Source of the DNA: Chitinophagaceae bacterium
Lineage (GTDB): Bacteria > Bacteroidota > Bacteroidia > Chitinophagales > Chitinophagaceae
Direction: 5' to 3'
Assembly: GCA_025449645.1 (NCBI GenBank)
Contig: JANWIY010000082.1
Coordinates: 1 to 51,202, forward strand
DNA: 51,202 nucleotides
Part shown: positions 33,968-42,744 of the stretch, piece after piece
How the letters are laid out: the number at the start of each line of letters is the position of its first letter
How positions within the stretch are numbered: position 1 is the first letter of the stretch
Program-made: the position numbers and the translations under genes
Notes under the pieces: generated by a model
What the model saw: the letters and a program-made list of their open reading frames with translations, nothing else
Databases searched by the model: none
What the model was told of the DNA's origin: nothing

Positions 33968-34905
33968 TATTTTGGAAGTGAAATTTCAATATTCCGGAAG
34001 TCAATAGGGCCGTGGTCCCCCTGAAAGTAAATAGGGCCCGGGTCCGCTTCTTTACTGTCGATTGCACCGCCGGTTATTCCTGGAATTTCCTGGTTGCAAA
34101 TAACCATTTTTCCATTTACCACAACTGTTACCATTCTTCCGACCAGGGTTATATCGTATGATTGCCATTCCCCGGCGTCCTTTGCCATCATTTCGCTCGG
34201 AGCAAGAAATCCGTATACAGCTCCAAGCTGATCATTCAGCGGTTCCATTCCTTTACTATCCTCAATCTGCACTTCGTAGCGTCCCCTAAGGTAAACACCA
34301 CTATTGCTGCCTTTCGGATACCTGAATTCAACATGGAGTTTAAAGTCCCTAAAGGTTTGATCGGTTTCAATATTAGAACCGGATGCAGGGCTTCGGAGCA
34401 TTCCGGCTTCTGCCACCCATTGATTTTTACCGAGAGCATGCCAGCCTTTAAGATCATTGCCATTAAAGAGCTTTACAGGATCCGCCCAAACCGGTTCTGA
34501 TCCTTCCCTGAGAGAAGGTGCACGGAGTCCGACCCAGCGATATTTCTTTCCACTGGGAACAAGCATGGAACCTGTTAAACTATCCCCCTGGAAACTGCCC
34601 TCTACTAAAAGATCTTTATTTTCCGGCTCCCACTGCGGTGGAATAGCAAAGCTCATCTTGCCATCGCTAAAGTTAATCTTCGAGATGGGGCGGGCGCTTC
34701 CACCACCGCCGACAAACCGGCCCACAAGTGTATGTAATCCCGAATGGCGCACCTCGAGCCAGGAAGGAAATTGTCTGTCTGTATCATAAACGGTAAGATC
34801 CCAGCGGCCTTCTATTGAAACTGCATCCATCTTTCCCGATGAAGAATCGGTTGTTTTTGTCCATGAAATTCCTGTTAAAAATAAAATGGCCATTATTTTT
34901 TTCAT
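33967..34905 (-). CDS. DUF1080 (3-keto-disaccharide hydrolase-type) protein with extra N-terminal beta domain
   Basis: The 312-residue protein has a signal-like start (MKKIMAILFLTGISW), then an additional ~110-residue beta domain (SIEGRWDLTVYDTDRQFPSWLEV to YRWVGLRAP) that the second DUF1080 protein in this window lacks. The DUF1080 jelly-roll begins at VKLFNGNDLKGWHALG. It continues through FKLHVEFRYPKGSNSGVYLRGRYEVQIED, GAVYGFLAPSE, QSYDITLVGRMVTVVVNGK and PIYFQGDHGPIDFRNIEI. The family is now linked to hydrolysis or elimination of 3-keto-glycosides. It follows a beta-propeller gene by 62 bp and is coupled to the DUF1349 gene. Confidence 0.87.
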   Translation of the reverse strand: MKKIMAILFLTGISWTKTTDSSSGKMDAVSIEGRWDLTVYDTDRQFPSWLEVRHSGLHTLVGRFVGGGGSARPISKINFSDGKMSFAIPPQWEPENKDLLVEGSFQGDSLTGSMLVPSGKKYRWVGLRAPSLREGSEPVWADPVKLFNGNDLKGWHALGKNQWVAEAGMLRSPASGSNIETDQTFRDFKLHVEFRYPKGSNSGVYLRGRYEVQIEDSKGMEPLNDQLGAVYGFLAPSEMMAKDAGEWQSYDITLVGRMVTVVVNGKMVICNQEIPGITGGAIDSKEADPGPIYFQGDHGPIDFRNIEISLPK

Positions 34906-34967
34906 ATACGCAATTGTTTGATCCCGGACCCAATTTACTTAAAAACTGCTAACGACGCACGGAGGTT

Positions 34968-36116
34968 TCAGCGAAGATTTCTTCCGATACCAAACTGGTC
35001 GCCAGCTTTGACCAGATGCTTTCCTGAGAACACCAGCTCCAGCATTTTTTCACTTTGCACCCTTGCTCCTTTTTCATCAACGAGCTTCGCTACGATCTTC
35101 TTTTTTCCCGCATCTATAATGTCACCTGTGGAAGGCATGGCATATTTTCCATCAATACTGAAAGTTATCCATCCGGGCTGATCACTCAGTTTTATGCTTT
35201 GACCCTGCCTGATTTCTTTTTTGCTGATATCAAAAACATGCAGGCATTCATTAAACCCATCCGCAAGCCAGAGTTCACCCTCTCCGGGGCTAAGTGCAAT
35301 TCCATGACACGGGCATCCATGTCTTTTTACCGGTCCGGTGTGAAATCCATACACTTCAATATGATCTGTCTTCTTTCCCGTTTTTAAATCCCCGATTTCA
35401 AAACCAAGGAGTCCGTCGACATTGACAAAACAACGCCTTTGCCAGCCATCGATCGTAAACGGCCTGATATGATTTGCAAATGGTCCCACTTCGGCAGCAA
35501 TACTTTCATCTGCTGTGTTCACTACCGTTAGATAATCAGATTTCAATCCTTCGAGATAAACCTGCTTTCCGTCCGGTCCACAGATCGTATTGTGAGATCC
35601 AGAATGCGTGACTATCGTATGGAGAACATTTCCCGTTTTGGCGTCCACGACCTTCCAATCATCTCCTTCAAAGGAAGGAAGATAAATGGTTTTCCCATCC
35701 GGCGAAACAGACATCCGGTCACAACCATTTCCATAGGGTTTTTCCCAAACCAATTTTTCTGTAAGCAGGTTCAGGCATTGCAAGGATTGAATGGTACTGA
35801 TATATACACAATTTGTGAATAGGCTAACGGCAATGCCTTTTACGTTGGAAGGCTGACCGTCTTTGTCGAGACCTGCTGTTGGAATCCGCTTAACGAACCT
35901 GAAGCCATGGTCCATATCAAACACCAGCAGGCCATGACCGCCATACTGGAGATCATTTCGAATACCAGGAACGGCAACATAGAGATAATGATGTACCATC
36001 AATTGCTGGGCCGGCAATTTGATTGCAGGAAGGCAGAGCGCCAGTACCCAAAAAATGAATAGTTGCCGGAACGTTCTGGTTAGTAAGCTATTCTTATATT
36101 GAAATTCACTATTCAT
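34968..36116 (-). CDS. Exported YncE/YVTN-type beta-propeller protein
   Basis: The 382-residue protein has a hydrophobic leader (RQLFIFWVLALCLPAIKLPAQ) and repeated four-strand blades typical of seven-bladed propellers: LLVFDMDHGFRFVKRIPTAG, RMSVSPDGKTIYLPSFEGDDWKVVDAKTGNVL, GIALSPGEGELWLADGFNECLHVFD and GWITFSIDGKYAMPSTGDIIDA. A KRHGCPCHGIALS segment has a Cys/His cluster that could bind metal. The YncE type binds partners or ligands and rarely catalyses. Its first 8 bp overlap the 3' end of the MacB-type permease gene, suggesting translational coupling with the efflux operon. No enzyme motif is seen. Confidence 0.78.
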   Translation of the reverse strand: MNSEFQYKNSLLTRTFRQLFIFWVLALCLPAIKLPAQQLMVHHYLYVAVPGIRNDLQYGGHGLLVFDMDHGFRFVKRIPTAGLDKDGQPSNVKGIAVSLFTNCVYISTIQSLQCLNLLTEKLVWEKPYGNGCDRMSVSPDGKTIYLPSFEGDDWKVVDAKTGNVLHTIVTHSGSHNTICGPDGKQVYLEGLKSDYLTVVNTADESIAAEVGPFANHIRPFTIDGWQRRCFVNVDGLLGFEIGDLKTGKKTDHIEVYGFHTGPVKRHGCPCHGIALSPGEGELWLADGFNECLHVFDISKKEIRQGQSIKLSDQPGWITFSIDGKYAMPSTGDIIDAGKKKIVAKLVDEKGARVQSEKMLELVFSGKHLVKAGDQFGIGRNLR

Positions 36117-37329
36117 ATCTCAATGCATCTATGGGATCGAGGCGCGACGCTTTCTGCGCCGGATAGTAACCAAAAAATACGCCAGTCAGGGCACATACAA
36201 GAAATGAAAGAATAATGGAGGATTCGGAGATCAGGGTCGGCCATGATAAAAATATGGTCACCAGTTTCGAAGCTACAATGCCCAGGCCAACGCCAATGAT
36301 CCCGCCTGTAATGCTTATCAGTATGGCTTCAATCAGGAATTGCATTAAAATATCCGTGCCCCTGGCGCCGATAGCCATACGCAGTCCGATTTCCCGTGTG
36401 CGCTCAGTAACGGATACGTACATGATATTCATAATTCCAATCCCACCGATGATCAATGAAATGCCGGCGATGGCTGTGAGCAGCACAGTCAGCAACTGGC
36501 TCGTGGAGCTGAATGTATTGATCAGCTCTTCCTGGGTGCGTACTGCAAAATCATCTGTATCCGTTGGTTTCAGGCGATGAGATACGCGAAGAATCTGTGA
36601 TATCTCTGCAACAGCCGCGTCGGTCACCTGTTCATTCAAGGCCGACACATAAATATTCTGGAAATAAATGGTTGACAATATTCTCTCCTGAACCGTAGTG
36701 TACGGCGTAAGGATGATATCATCCTGATCCTGCCCAAAAGCATTTTCTCCTTTTGGTGCCAGCACGCCGATTACCTGGAAAGGAATTTTATTGAAGCGAA
36801 TGATCTTACCCACCGGACTTTCTCCTCCAACAAAAAGATTATTGACAACAGTTTGACCGAGAAGGCACACTTTCGCCGCTGCAGTAACATCGGCATCCGT
36901 AAATGCAATGCCATCTTTCACCTGCCATGCACGGATATCGAGGTACTGCGGACTGACGCCCTGGATGGTAGTTGGCCAGTTCAAAGCACCATTAATGGCC
37001 TGTCCTTTTGTTGATGCGGCGGGCGAAATATCGCTGATGTATTGTCCTTGTTTTTGCAATGCCTTCACATCCTCAATCTTCAAAGTTTGTACAGTCCCGG
37101 CATCCAGCCTTGCTCCTGCAACAACATTGCTGTTTGGGCGAATGGTGATCATGTTCGAACCCATACTCGATAACTGGTCCTGGATGCTTTTCTTGGAACC
37201 CTGCCCGATTGCCACCATGGCAATTACTGCTCCCACGCCAATGATGATTCCCAGCATCGTGAGAAAAGCTCTCAGTTTATTTCGCTGCAGGGCCCGGGCG
37301 GCAATACGCAGGAGATTTATAATATTCAT
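36109..37329 (-). CDS. MacB-type ABC transporter permease
   Basis: The 406-residue protein has an N-terminal membrane helix (KLRAFLTMLGIIIGVGAVIAMVAIG), a periplasmic MacB_PCD domain (~50-275; SMGSNMITIRPNSN) and a C-terminal FtsX domain with three helices (LLTVLLTAIAGISLIIGGIGIMNIMYVSV; LIEAILISITGGIIGVGLG). The RTREIGLRMAIGARG loop is diagnostic. Here the permease is separate from its ATPase, unlike fused E. coli MacB. With the ATPase gene 9 bp upstream it forms the inner-membrane engine of a tripartite pump that moves peptides, lipoproteins or drugs from the periplasm through TolC. The propeller gene overlaps its end. Confidence 0.93.
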   Translation of the reverse strand: MNIINLLRIAARALQRNKLRAFLTMLGIIIGVGAVIAMVAIGQGSKKSIQDQLSSMGSNMITIRPNSNVVAGARLDAGTVQTLKIEDVKALQKQGQYISDISPAASTKGQAINGALNWPTTIQGVSPQYLDIRAWQVKDGIAFTDADVTAAAKVCLLGQTVVNNLFVGGESPVGKIIRFNKIPFQVIGVLAPKGENAFGQDQDDIILTPYTTVQERILSTIYFQNIYVSALNEQVTDAAVAEISQILRVSHRLKPTDTDDFAVRTQEELINTFSSTSQLLTVLLTAIAGISLIIGGIGIMNIMYVSVTERTREIGLRMAIGARGTDILMQFLIEAILISITGGIIGVGLGIVASKLVTIFLSWPTLISESSIILSFLVCALTGVFFGYYPAQKASRLDPIDALRYE

Positions 37330-37338
37330 AAATCAAAT

Positions 37339-38088
37339 TTAATAATCATCCGTTACAGGCAGCGATGCGATTACTTCTTTTGCGGATCGTACTGTTACAT
37401 TTGGGCTGTCTTTTATTACTTTACCATCTTTCAGATTAATCGTGCGACTGCTGAAAGCCGCGATATCCGGTTCATGGGTAACAAAAACGATCGTTTTTCC
37501 TTGTTGCTGGTTAAGCTCCTGGATCAAAGCCATGATTTCATAAGATGTTCTGGAATCGAGGTTGCCCGTCGCTTCATCGGCCAATATCATCACCGGTTCA
37601 TTTACCAGCGCCCTGGCAATGGCAACACGTTGTTGCTGACCCCCGGACAATTGATTTGGAGTATGTTCAAGCCTTTCAGCAAGTTTCACCGATTCCAGGG
37701 CATGAATAGCTCTCTCCCTTCTTTCTTTTTGCGGAATCGTCGGGTTATACAACAAAGGTAATTCCACATTTTCCAAGGCAGATGTGCGCGGAAGCAGGTT
37801 ATATGCCTGGAACACAAATCCAATTTTTATATTTCTGAGGTGTGCCAATTCATTTCTTTCAAGTTTACCAACGTCAACGCCATCTAGTAAATATTTCCCT
37901 TCCGTTGGCTTATCCAGGCATCCAAGTATGTTGAGTAAAGTCGTTTTGCCGGAACCGCTGCTGCCCATGATCGTTACAAATTCACCTGCATTTATATCAA
38001 AAGAAACGCCTTTTAATGCCCGCACCGTTTCTGTACCCATTTTGAAATCGCGCTTAATATTTTGAATCTCCAGAATCTTATTGCTCAT
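37339..38088 (-). CDS. MacB/LolD-type ABC transporter ATPase
   Basis: I use the ATG at 38088 (249 residues); a GTG three codons earlier is possible. Walker A is GSSGSGKTT, the signature LSGGQQQRVAIARAL, Walker B VMILADEATGNLD and the switch VFVTHEPD. FQAYNLLPRTSALENVELPL is the usual MacB/LolD Q-loop region. It powers the neighbouring FtsX-type permease by a mechanotransmission mechanism, working with the MacA-like adaptor 28 bp upstream. The tail after the switch (TINLKDGKVIKDSPNVTV...) is ~30 residues longer than the core and has no recognised function. Confidence 0.94.
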   Translation of the reverse strand: MSNKILEIQNIKRDFKMGTETVRALKGVSFDINAGEFVTIMGSSGSGKTTLLNILGCLDKPTEGKYLLDGVDVGKLERNELAHLRNIKIGFVFQAYNLLPRTSALENVELPLLYNPTIPQKERRERAIHALESVKLAERLEHTPNQLSGGQQQRVAIARALVNEPVMILADEATGNLDSRTSYEIMALIQELNQQQGKTIVFVTHEPDIAAFSSRTINLKDGKVIKDSPNVTVRSAKEVIASLPVTDDY

Positions 38089-38116
38089 CGAAAGCACTTT
38101 TTATACTCCTTTTCAA

Positions 38117-39412
38117 TTATTTTGACTGAGGTGGTTTTTTGGGAGTCGTATTCCGCCTTTGAGGCATGAAAGGACTCTTTTCTGCGCCCGAAGAAGCCGC
38201 TGGTGCGGTCGCCGGATTTTCAATGCCGTCAACTACTTCATCATCCGTCGATAAGCCATGTAATACCTGCACATGCGTATCATCATTCAAACCTATCATG
38301 ATTCTTTTTTGGATCAGGCTGTCATTTTCTATTACCCATACAAATGCTTTCTGGGGTGTTACAACAACCAGGGTATCATTCATTTTTCCGGATGATGAAT
38401 CCCTCCTGCGCATACTGCCTGCCGATTTATGATGGGTTGAAGCTGAACCGGAAGAATCAGCCGCCGATGCCTGCATTTTAAATTGCTTGCCGAGCGATGC
38501 AACGGGTTTGAATTTCAATGCCTTGGCAGACACAAGAAGTGCATTGGTATCTTCCTTGGTATAGATAATAATATTGGCCGTCATGCCTGGCTTTAATTTC
38601 AGATCGTTGTTTGGTGCGTTAATAATAGTCGTATAGGTAACCACGTTGGCTGATATCGTGGGTTGAAGCCGGATTTCTTCCACAGTTCCAGTAAAAAGGT
38701 TCTCAGGAAAAGCATCCACGGTAAAAGTGACCCGCTGGCTTCTTCTAACGTTCCCAATATCTGCTTCATCAACTGCCGCCTGGACCTGCATCTTGGAAAT
38801 ATCTTTCGCTATGATAAATAAGGTTGGCGTGCTGAAGCTGGAAGCAACCGTCTGGCCTATATTTACATTGCGCACCATGACCACGCGATTAACCGGAGAA
38901 TAAATATCTGCATAGGAAAGGTTTTTTTCCGCGGCATCTAACTGAGCCTGATTACTCTGGACCATTGCTTTGGCTGTATTATACTGGTTCATTGCCGTTT
39001 CATAATCAGCCTTACTGATGGCACCGGTCTGGAACAACAAATTCTGCCTGTCGTATGTACTTTTTGCATAAACTTCCTGGCTTTTTGCAACCTCGAGGTT
39101 GGCCTTGTTCTGATTAACCTGCGCTTCCAGGAGGGACTTGTCCAATTCAGCGACCAACTGGCCCTTTTTTACTTTGGAATTGAAATCAGCATAAACGTAT
39201 TTAATCGTGCCGGAAACCTGTGTCCCTACAGAAACAGTGTCTACCGGCTCAATGGTACCTGTGGCCGTAACACTCATGGCAATATATCCATACTCCGGCT
39301 TTTCAGTGTCCAGCACAACCAGTTTTTCTTCCTTACGCAGGAAATAATACCAGATCCCGGCCCCCGCAAGTGCAATTAAAATAATAATTCCGATTATTTT
39401 TTTTCCTTTCAT
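38117..39412 (-). CDS. MacA-like periplasmic adaptor (membrane fusion protein)
   Basis: The 431-residue protein is anchored by one N-terminal helix (IIGIIILIALAGAGIWYYFL). A lipoyl/barrel-sandwich domain follows (TGTIEPVDTVSVGTQVSGTIKYV), then an alpha-hairpin coiled coil (~95-165; QVNQNKANLEVAKSQEVYAKSTYDRQ) and a beta-barrel (VTFTVDAFPENLFTGTVEEIRLQP). A serine-rich, low-complexity insert (AADSSGSASTHHKSAGSMRRRDSSSG, ~317-342) interrupts the membrane-proximal part, and the C-terminus is proline-rich. It links the MacB-type transporter to TolC. Genes for the ATPase and permease follow closely, and the TolC gene precedes by 51 bp. Confidence 0.92.
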   Translation of the reverse strand: MKGKKIIGIIILIALAGAGIWYYFLRKEEKLVVLDTEKPEYGYIAMSVTATGTIEPVDTVSVGTQVSGTIKYVYADFNSKVKKGQLVAELDKSLLEAQVNQNKANLEVAKSQEVYAKSTYDRQNLLFQTGAISKADYETAMNQYNTAKAMVQSNQAQLDAAEKNLSYADIYSPVNRVVMVRNVNIGQTVASSFSTPTLFIIAKDISKMQVQAAVDEADIGNVRRSQRVTFTVDAFPENLFTGTVEEIRLQPTISANVVTYTTIINAPNNDLKLKPGMTANIIIYTKEDTNALLVSAKALKFKPVASLGKQFKMQASAADSSGSASTHHKSAGSMRRRDSSSGKMNDTLVVVTPQKAFVWVIENDSLIQKRIMIGLNDDTHVQVLHGLSTDDEVVDGIENPATAPAASSGAEKSPFMPQRRNTTPKKPPQSK

Positions 39413-39463
39413 CTTTTTATAATTTGTTTTTTCTGCAATTCATTTTTACCGGCCGCATCCTGT

Positions 39464-40798
39464 TTATAATTTAATAGGGTCGCCTTTATAAAAATTATAA
39501 ATACGGATATTTAGCGCCGCACTGTATTTTGCCTGGATGTAGTTTTGCAGAGCCTGAACGTACAGATTTTTCTGCACCAGCATCTCCACCGTATTCACAG
39601 CACCCACTTTTAATTCTTCGGTGGCGATGCGGTATCCCTCGCGGGTGGCGGTTACCTGTTCCACGGCCGCATCGTATTGGCCTTGCGCATTCAATACATT
39701 AATATAAGCCTGTTCCACCGTTTGCGATAAAACCGTTTTTGTATTTTTAAGTGTGAGATCCGCCTGATCCACTTCAATTTTTGATTTTTCCACATTTGTT
39801 TTGTTAACACGCCTGGTAAATATCGGAACGGACAGCGTGAGCCCAAGCTGCTGGTAAAAATTATTATCTAATTGTTTAAGGTACGCATCCGATGCATTGT
39901 TAGAATATCCTGTAGACAGTGCGGCGCCAACGGAAGCAGTTGGCAGATATTCCGCTTTCGCCTTGGCCAGGTCCAGTCTGGCTACCTGAACGCCCAGTTC
40001 ACTGATTTTTACTTCGGGTCTGGTATCCAGGGCCACTTTCTGTACATCCTCAAGGTTTGCTATCAGCGCAGTGGCGATCAGTGTATCAGGTACCGCAATA
40101 TCAAATGCAAATTCCGAAGGTAACAGAAGCAATTGTTTGAGGGTGAGTATATTTTGGCGCTGTGCATTTTGCGCGCTTACCAAATTATATTTATCTGTTG
40201 CCAACTGTGCCTGCAAGGTTACAAGATCTTTTTTTGCGATACTTCCCGCATCGAATTGTTGCTGCCCCTGTTTTAACTGACTCTGCGAGGTATTCAGCAG
40301 GTCCTGCTCATAAACAATATTTTCTTTAGAGAGTAGAATATTGAGGTAAGCCTGCGTCACCTGCAACGTGATATCGTCCTGCTGCTGCACAATAGACAGA
40401 CTGGCGGAATTCACCTCCAGGTTTTTTTGTTTGATATCTTCTTTTAAATAACCTCCGTTGAACAAGGTCCACGTAGAACTGACACTGTAGTTACTTGAAA
40501 AAGAACTTTCGGTTTGGAAGCCGCCAACCACCGGATTGGCATTCTTGCTATGGGTATAATATTCGGTCGCGGTGCCTGATATGCCAGGCAGTACTGCAGC
40601 TTTTGACAATAGCAGAGACTCTTCGCTGGTCTGTTTGCTGAGCCGCAAGCTGTTTAGTTGATAATTATTTTTAGAAGCATAGTCGAGGCAGGTCTGCAAA
40701 TCCCATTTAACAGGCGTCTGCACACTGTCCTGGCCATACAGGTTAACATGCGCAAAACAGGCCGAACAAACCAGGAACGATAATATTTTTCTTGCCAT
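39464..40798 (-). CDS. TolC-family outer-membrane efflux protein
   Basis: The 444-residue protein has a signal peptide (ILSFLVCSACFAHVNLYGQ) and two OEP repeats of long alpha-helical hairpins: WDLQTCLDYASKNNYQLNSLRLSKQTSEESLLLSKA, LDTRPEVKISELGVQVARLDLAKAKAEYLP, and the GLTLSVPIFTRRVNKTNVEKSKIEVDQA region before the second beta insertion. It forms the outer-membrane exit duct for the MacA/MacB-type proteins encoded downstream in the same direction. It is the first gene of the run, preceded by a 301-bp intergenic region that contains paired alternative hairpins. Confidence 0.93.
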   Translation of the reverse strand: MARKILSFLVCSACFAHVNLYGQDSVQTPVKWDLQTCLDYASKNNYQLNSLRLSKQTSEESLLLSKAAVLPGISGTATEYYTHSKNANPVVGGFQTESSFSSNYSVSSTWTLFNGGYLKEDIKQKNLEVNSASLSIVQQQDDITLQVTQAYLNILLSKENIVYEQDLLNTSQSQLKQGQQQFDAGSIAKKDLVTLQAQLATDKYNLVSAQNAQRQNILTLKQLLLLPSEFAFDIAVPDTLIATALIANLEDVQKVALDTRPEVKISELGVQVARLDLAKAKAEYLPTASVGAALSTGYSNNASDAYLKQLDNNFYQQLGLTLSVPIFTRRVNKTNVEKSKIEVDQADLTLKNTKTVLSQTVEQAYINVLNAQGQYDAAVEQVTATREGYRIATEELKVGAVNTVEMLVQKNLYVQALQNYIQAKYSAALNIRIYNFYKGDPIKL

Positions 40799-41099
40799 AA
40801 AACAAGTTTAAAGCTGTAATAAGCAAATGGTTACATGGTTACCTCCGGGTAGAATTAATCGCAGGTACGGAAAAACTTAAAGGGTGCTTTTGGAGCGTGC
40901 TTTCCGCGTAATTAACATGCTCATGCAAATGATAAGCCGGGCAGGTGTTTTTCGCCCGGTCGTACAAATAAACCGGGTTTTTCACAATGTCTGTGTGCAC
41001 TTTGGGGTATCAATATAAGATATTTTATGGAGTGCCCACTTTGCGCATTCAGGTGACCTTTTTGTGGATCGCTTAGATTTTTGAATGGGGCACATGGTA
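40799..41099. other. Intergenic leader region of the efflux operon
   Basis: No coding sequence is seen in these 301 bp. It lies upstream of the tolC-like gene (minus strand) and downstream of the receiver gene. It contains two overlapping GC-rich hairpins around 40937-40982 and, nearer the tolC start, a GGTTAC direct repeat at about 40829-40842. I see no good TAnnTTTG promoter for the minus strand. Confidence 0.5.
40937..40982 (+). terminator. Overlapping alternative hairpins; plus-strand form is terminator-like
   Basis: CCGGGC (40937-40942) can pair with GCCCGG (40954-40959). Alternatively CCCGGT (40955-40960) pairs with ACCGGG (40972-40977), which is followed by TTTTT. The two pairings share bases and exclude each other. 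The T-run is on the plus strand, but both flanking genes are on the minus strand, so the role is unclear. Confidence 0.45.
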
Positions 41100-41540
41100 C
41101 TATATCTCATCTCCCCGGGGCCTGAATTCCTGAGACAGCGTACTCTTTATTTCGCTGCAGATATAAGTCCTCCCGCAGTGCACTTCAATGATTGCTTTAA
41201 AAATCTCTTCCGGAGAGGAGATTTTGGTCACATAGCCGGTCGCCCCACTTTCCAGCATCTCCTGTACATATTCCGCGCGAATATGAAATGATAGTCCGAT
41301 GATTTTTGTGTGAGGACATGATTCACGAATCAACTGCGTTGCTTCAATACCACTGATTCCCCGCAAACGAATATCCATAATAACGATGTCGGGGCATAAT
41401 TCCCTTGCTAATTCAACAGCCGTTTCTCCGCTCTCGCATTCGGCAATAACCTTATAACGAAAGTCCTGGTTCAACATAAACACCCACGCCTTTCTTATCA
41501 GCGGGTGGTCTTCTACAACGAGTATCCTAATCTGATCCAT
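41100..41540 (-). CDS. Single-domain response regulator receiver (NarL-type without HTH)
   Basis: I start at the ATG at 41540 (146 residues); an ATG 18 bp earlier adds six residues. It has the receiver signature: ILVVEDHP (acidic pair), phosphoacceptor in DIVIMDIRLRG (Asp56 from this start), conserved Ser in IIGLSFH and Lys in YVTKISSPEEI. The sequence is closest to receivers of the NarL/FixJ group, but the protein stops about 30 residues after the receiver, where the LuxR-type HTH would begin. No HTH follows in another frame nearby. It may act by protein-protein contact. It lies 56 bp downstream of an AraC-type gene on the same strand. No histidine kinase gene is in the window. Confidence 0.85.
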   Translation of the reverse strand: MDQIRILVVEDHPLIRKAWVFMLNQDFRYKVIAECESGETAVELARELCPDIVIMDIRLRGISGIEATQLIRESCPHTKIIGLSFHIRAEYVQEMLESGATGYVTKISSPEEIFKAIIEVHCGRTYICSEIKSTLSQEFRPRGDEI

Positions 41541-41614
41541 TTTTTTAAGGGACTGCAAAGGTCAGTCATTCATAAAAAACGAATCTTTATAAATCAACGA
41601 AATGTCTTTGAATT

Positions 41615-42529
41615 TCAACAAAAAACAGATCTGTAATTTGCCGGGGACAGCTTTTCAAACCTTGCAAAAAATGAACTGAAGTTGTTCGGATCCCTGAAAC
41701 CCATCTCGTTTGAAATCTGTTTGATGGAGGATTTTGTTGAATGAAGCAGGTATTTTGTTTCAAGTAAGAGTTTATTCCGGATAGATTCCTTGGCGGACAA
41801 CCCCGTATGTTTCTTGATCAATGCGTTTAGATGATTCGGATGAATCAACAGCTTTTCAGCATAGTACTTTACGGAGTGTTGTTTCGTAAAATGGGTATCC
41901 AGCAAAGCAATAAAATTTCTAAGGATTTCTATCGATGGCGGGTGTGCCGCTAAACCCAGTTCCTCCTGGAACAACCGTTCAATGATGACCAGAAGTTCAA
42001 TGATTTTTACAGCAATCAACTCATTTTTGTCATCGTGTTCAGCGTGCTTTTCGAGCAGAATGGTTTCGAAAATTTCCGCAATCTTTCCGGCCTGGTCGTC
42101 ATTAAGATGAATATAAGGACGGATGGATGTGGTTAATACTTTTTTGCTCCTGATCAATTCATGCGAAAAATTATTTTCCAAAAAGAAATCAATATTAAAC
42201 AAAAGTATATATCCCTTTACATCAGATGACCAATTCCTGCTTGAAGTCACTACCCGGGAAGGGATTACAACTAAAGTGTTTTTCCTTGCGCTGAACTTGT
42301 AAATACCCGTAACCAATTCACCTTCTCCCTGCCTTAATAAACCAATCCGGTGGTAAGACCATCTGTTCGGGGGTGAGAACATTCTTGAATTCTGTAATAC
42401 ATGCTCGTAGCGGTGGATCTGAAAATTGAATTTGTGGGTATAGTTCTTATCCAGATCAACTACCTGGCCACGAGCATCCTGTCGCAGGGCCTTCCTAAAT
42501 TCACTTAATCTGAATTCATCGTCGGGCAT
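41615..42529 (-). CDS. AraC-family transcriptional regulator
   Basis: The 304-residue protein has an N-terminal cupin-like sensing region (SYHRIGLLRQGEGELVTGIYKFSARKNTLVVIPSRVV) and a C-terminal double helix-turn-helix: SVKYYAEKLLIHPNHLNALIKKHTGLSAKESIRNKLLLETKYLL, then SIKQISNEMGFRDPNNFSSFFARFEKLSPANYR. That is the canonical AraC/XylS arrangement. The effector is unknown. The receiver gene follows on the same strand after 56 bp, so they may be co-expressed. Possible targets are the divergent lipoprotein gene (now frameshifted) or the nearby efflux operon. Confidence 0.92.
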   Translation of the reverse strand: MPDDEFRLSEFRKALRQDARGQVVDLDKNYTHKFNFQIHRYEHVLQNSRMFSPPNRWSYHRIGLLRQGEGELVTGIYKFSARKNTLVVIPSRVVTSSRNWSSDVKGYILLFNIDFFLENNFSHELIRSKKVLTTSIRPYIHLNDDQAGKIAEIFETILLEKHAEHDDKNELIAVKIIELLVIIERLFQEELGLAAHPPSIEILRNFIALLDTHFTKQHSVKYYAEKLLIHPNHLNALIKKHTGLSAKESIRNKLLLETKYLLHSTKSSIKQISNEMGFRDPNNFSSFFARFEKLSPANYRSVFC

Positions 42530-42744
42530 CCTATCTTATTTGTGATAATAAGTTAATCCTTTTATACTGCAATCTCATTGCGCTCAGGCAAAATAATTCA
42601 TTATGAAAAACCGGGATCCGGGGAGAGCTTCCAATTATGTGAAATTGTTATACTTTGGGCCGGAATTGTCTGCTTGAAAGAGCACCCTTACCTAAATACC
42701 GTGCAAGCCGGGTTGCATGCGGAAATACCTCTAAATCAACTGAA

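Noticed and set aside
35295-35330. Heme-binding cytochrome motif in the beta-propeller protein
   Set aside because: The sequence is GCPCHG; c-type heme needs CxxCH, so this does not qualify.
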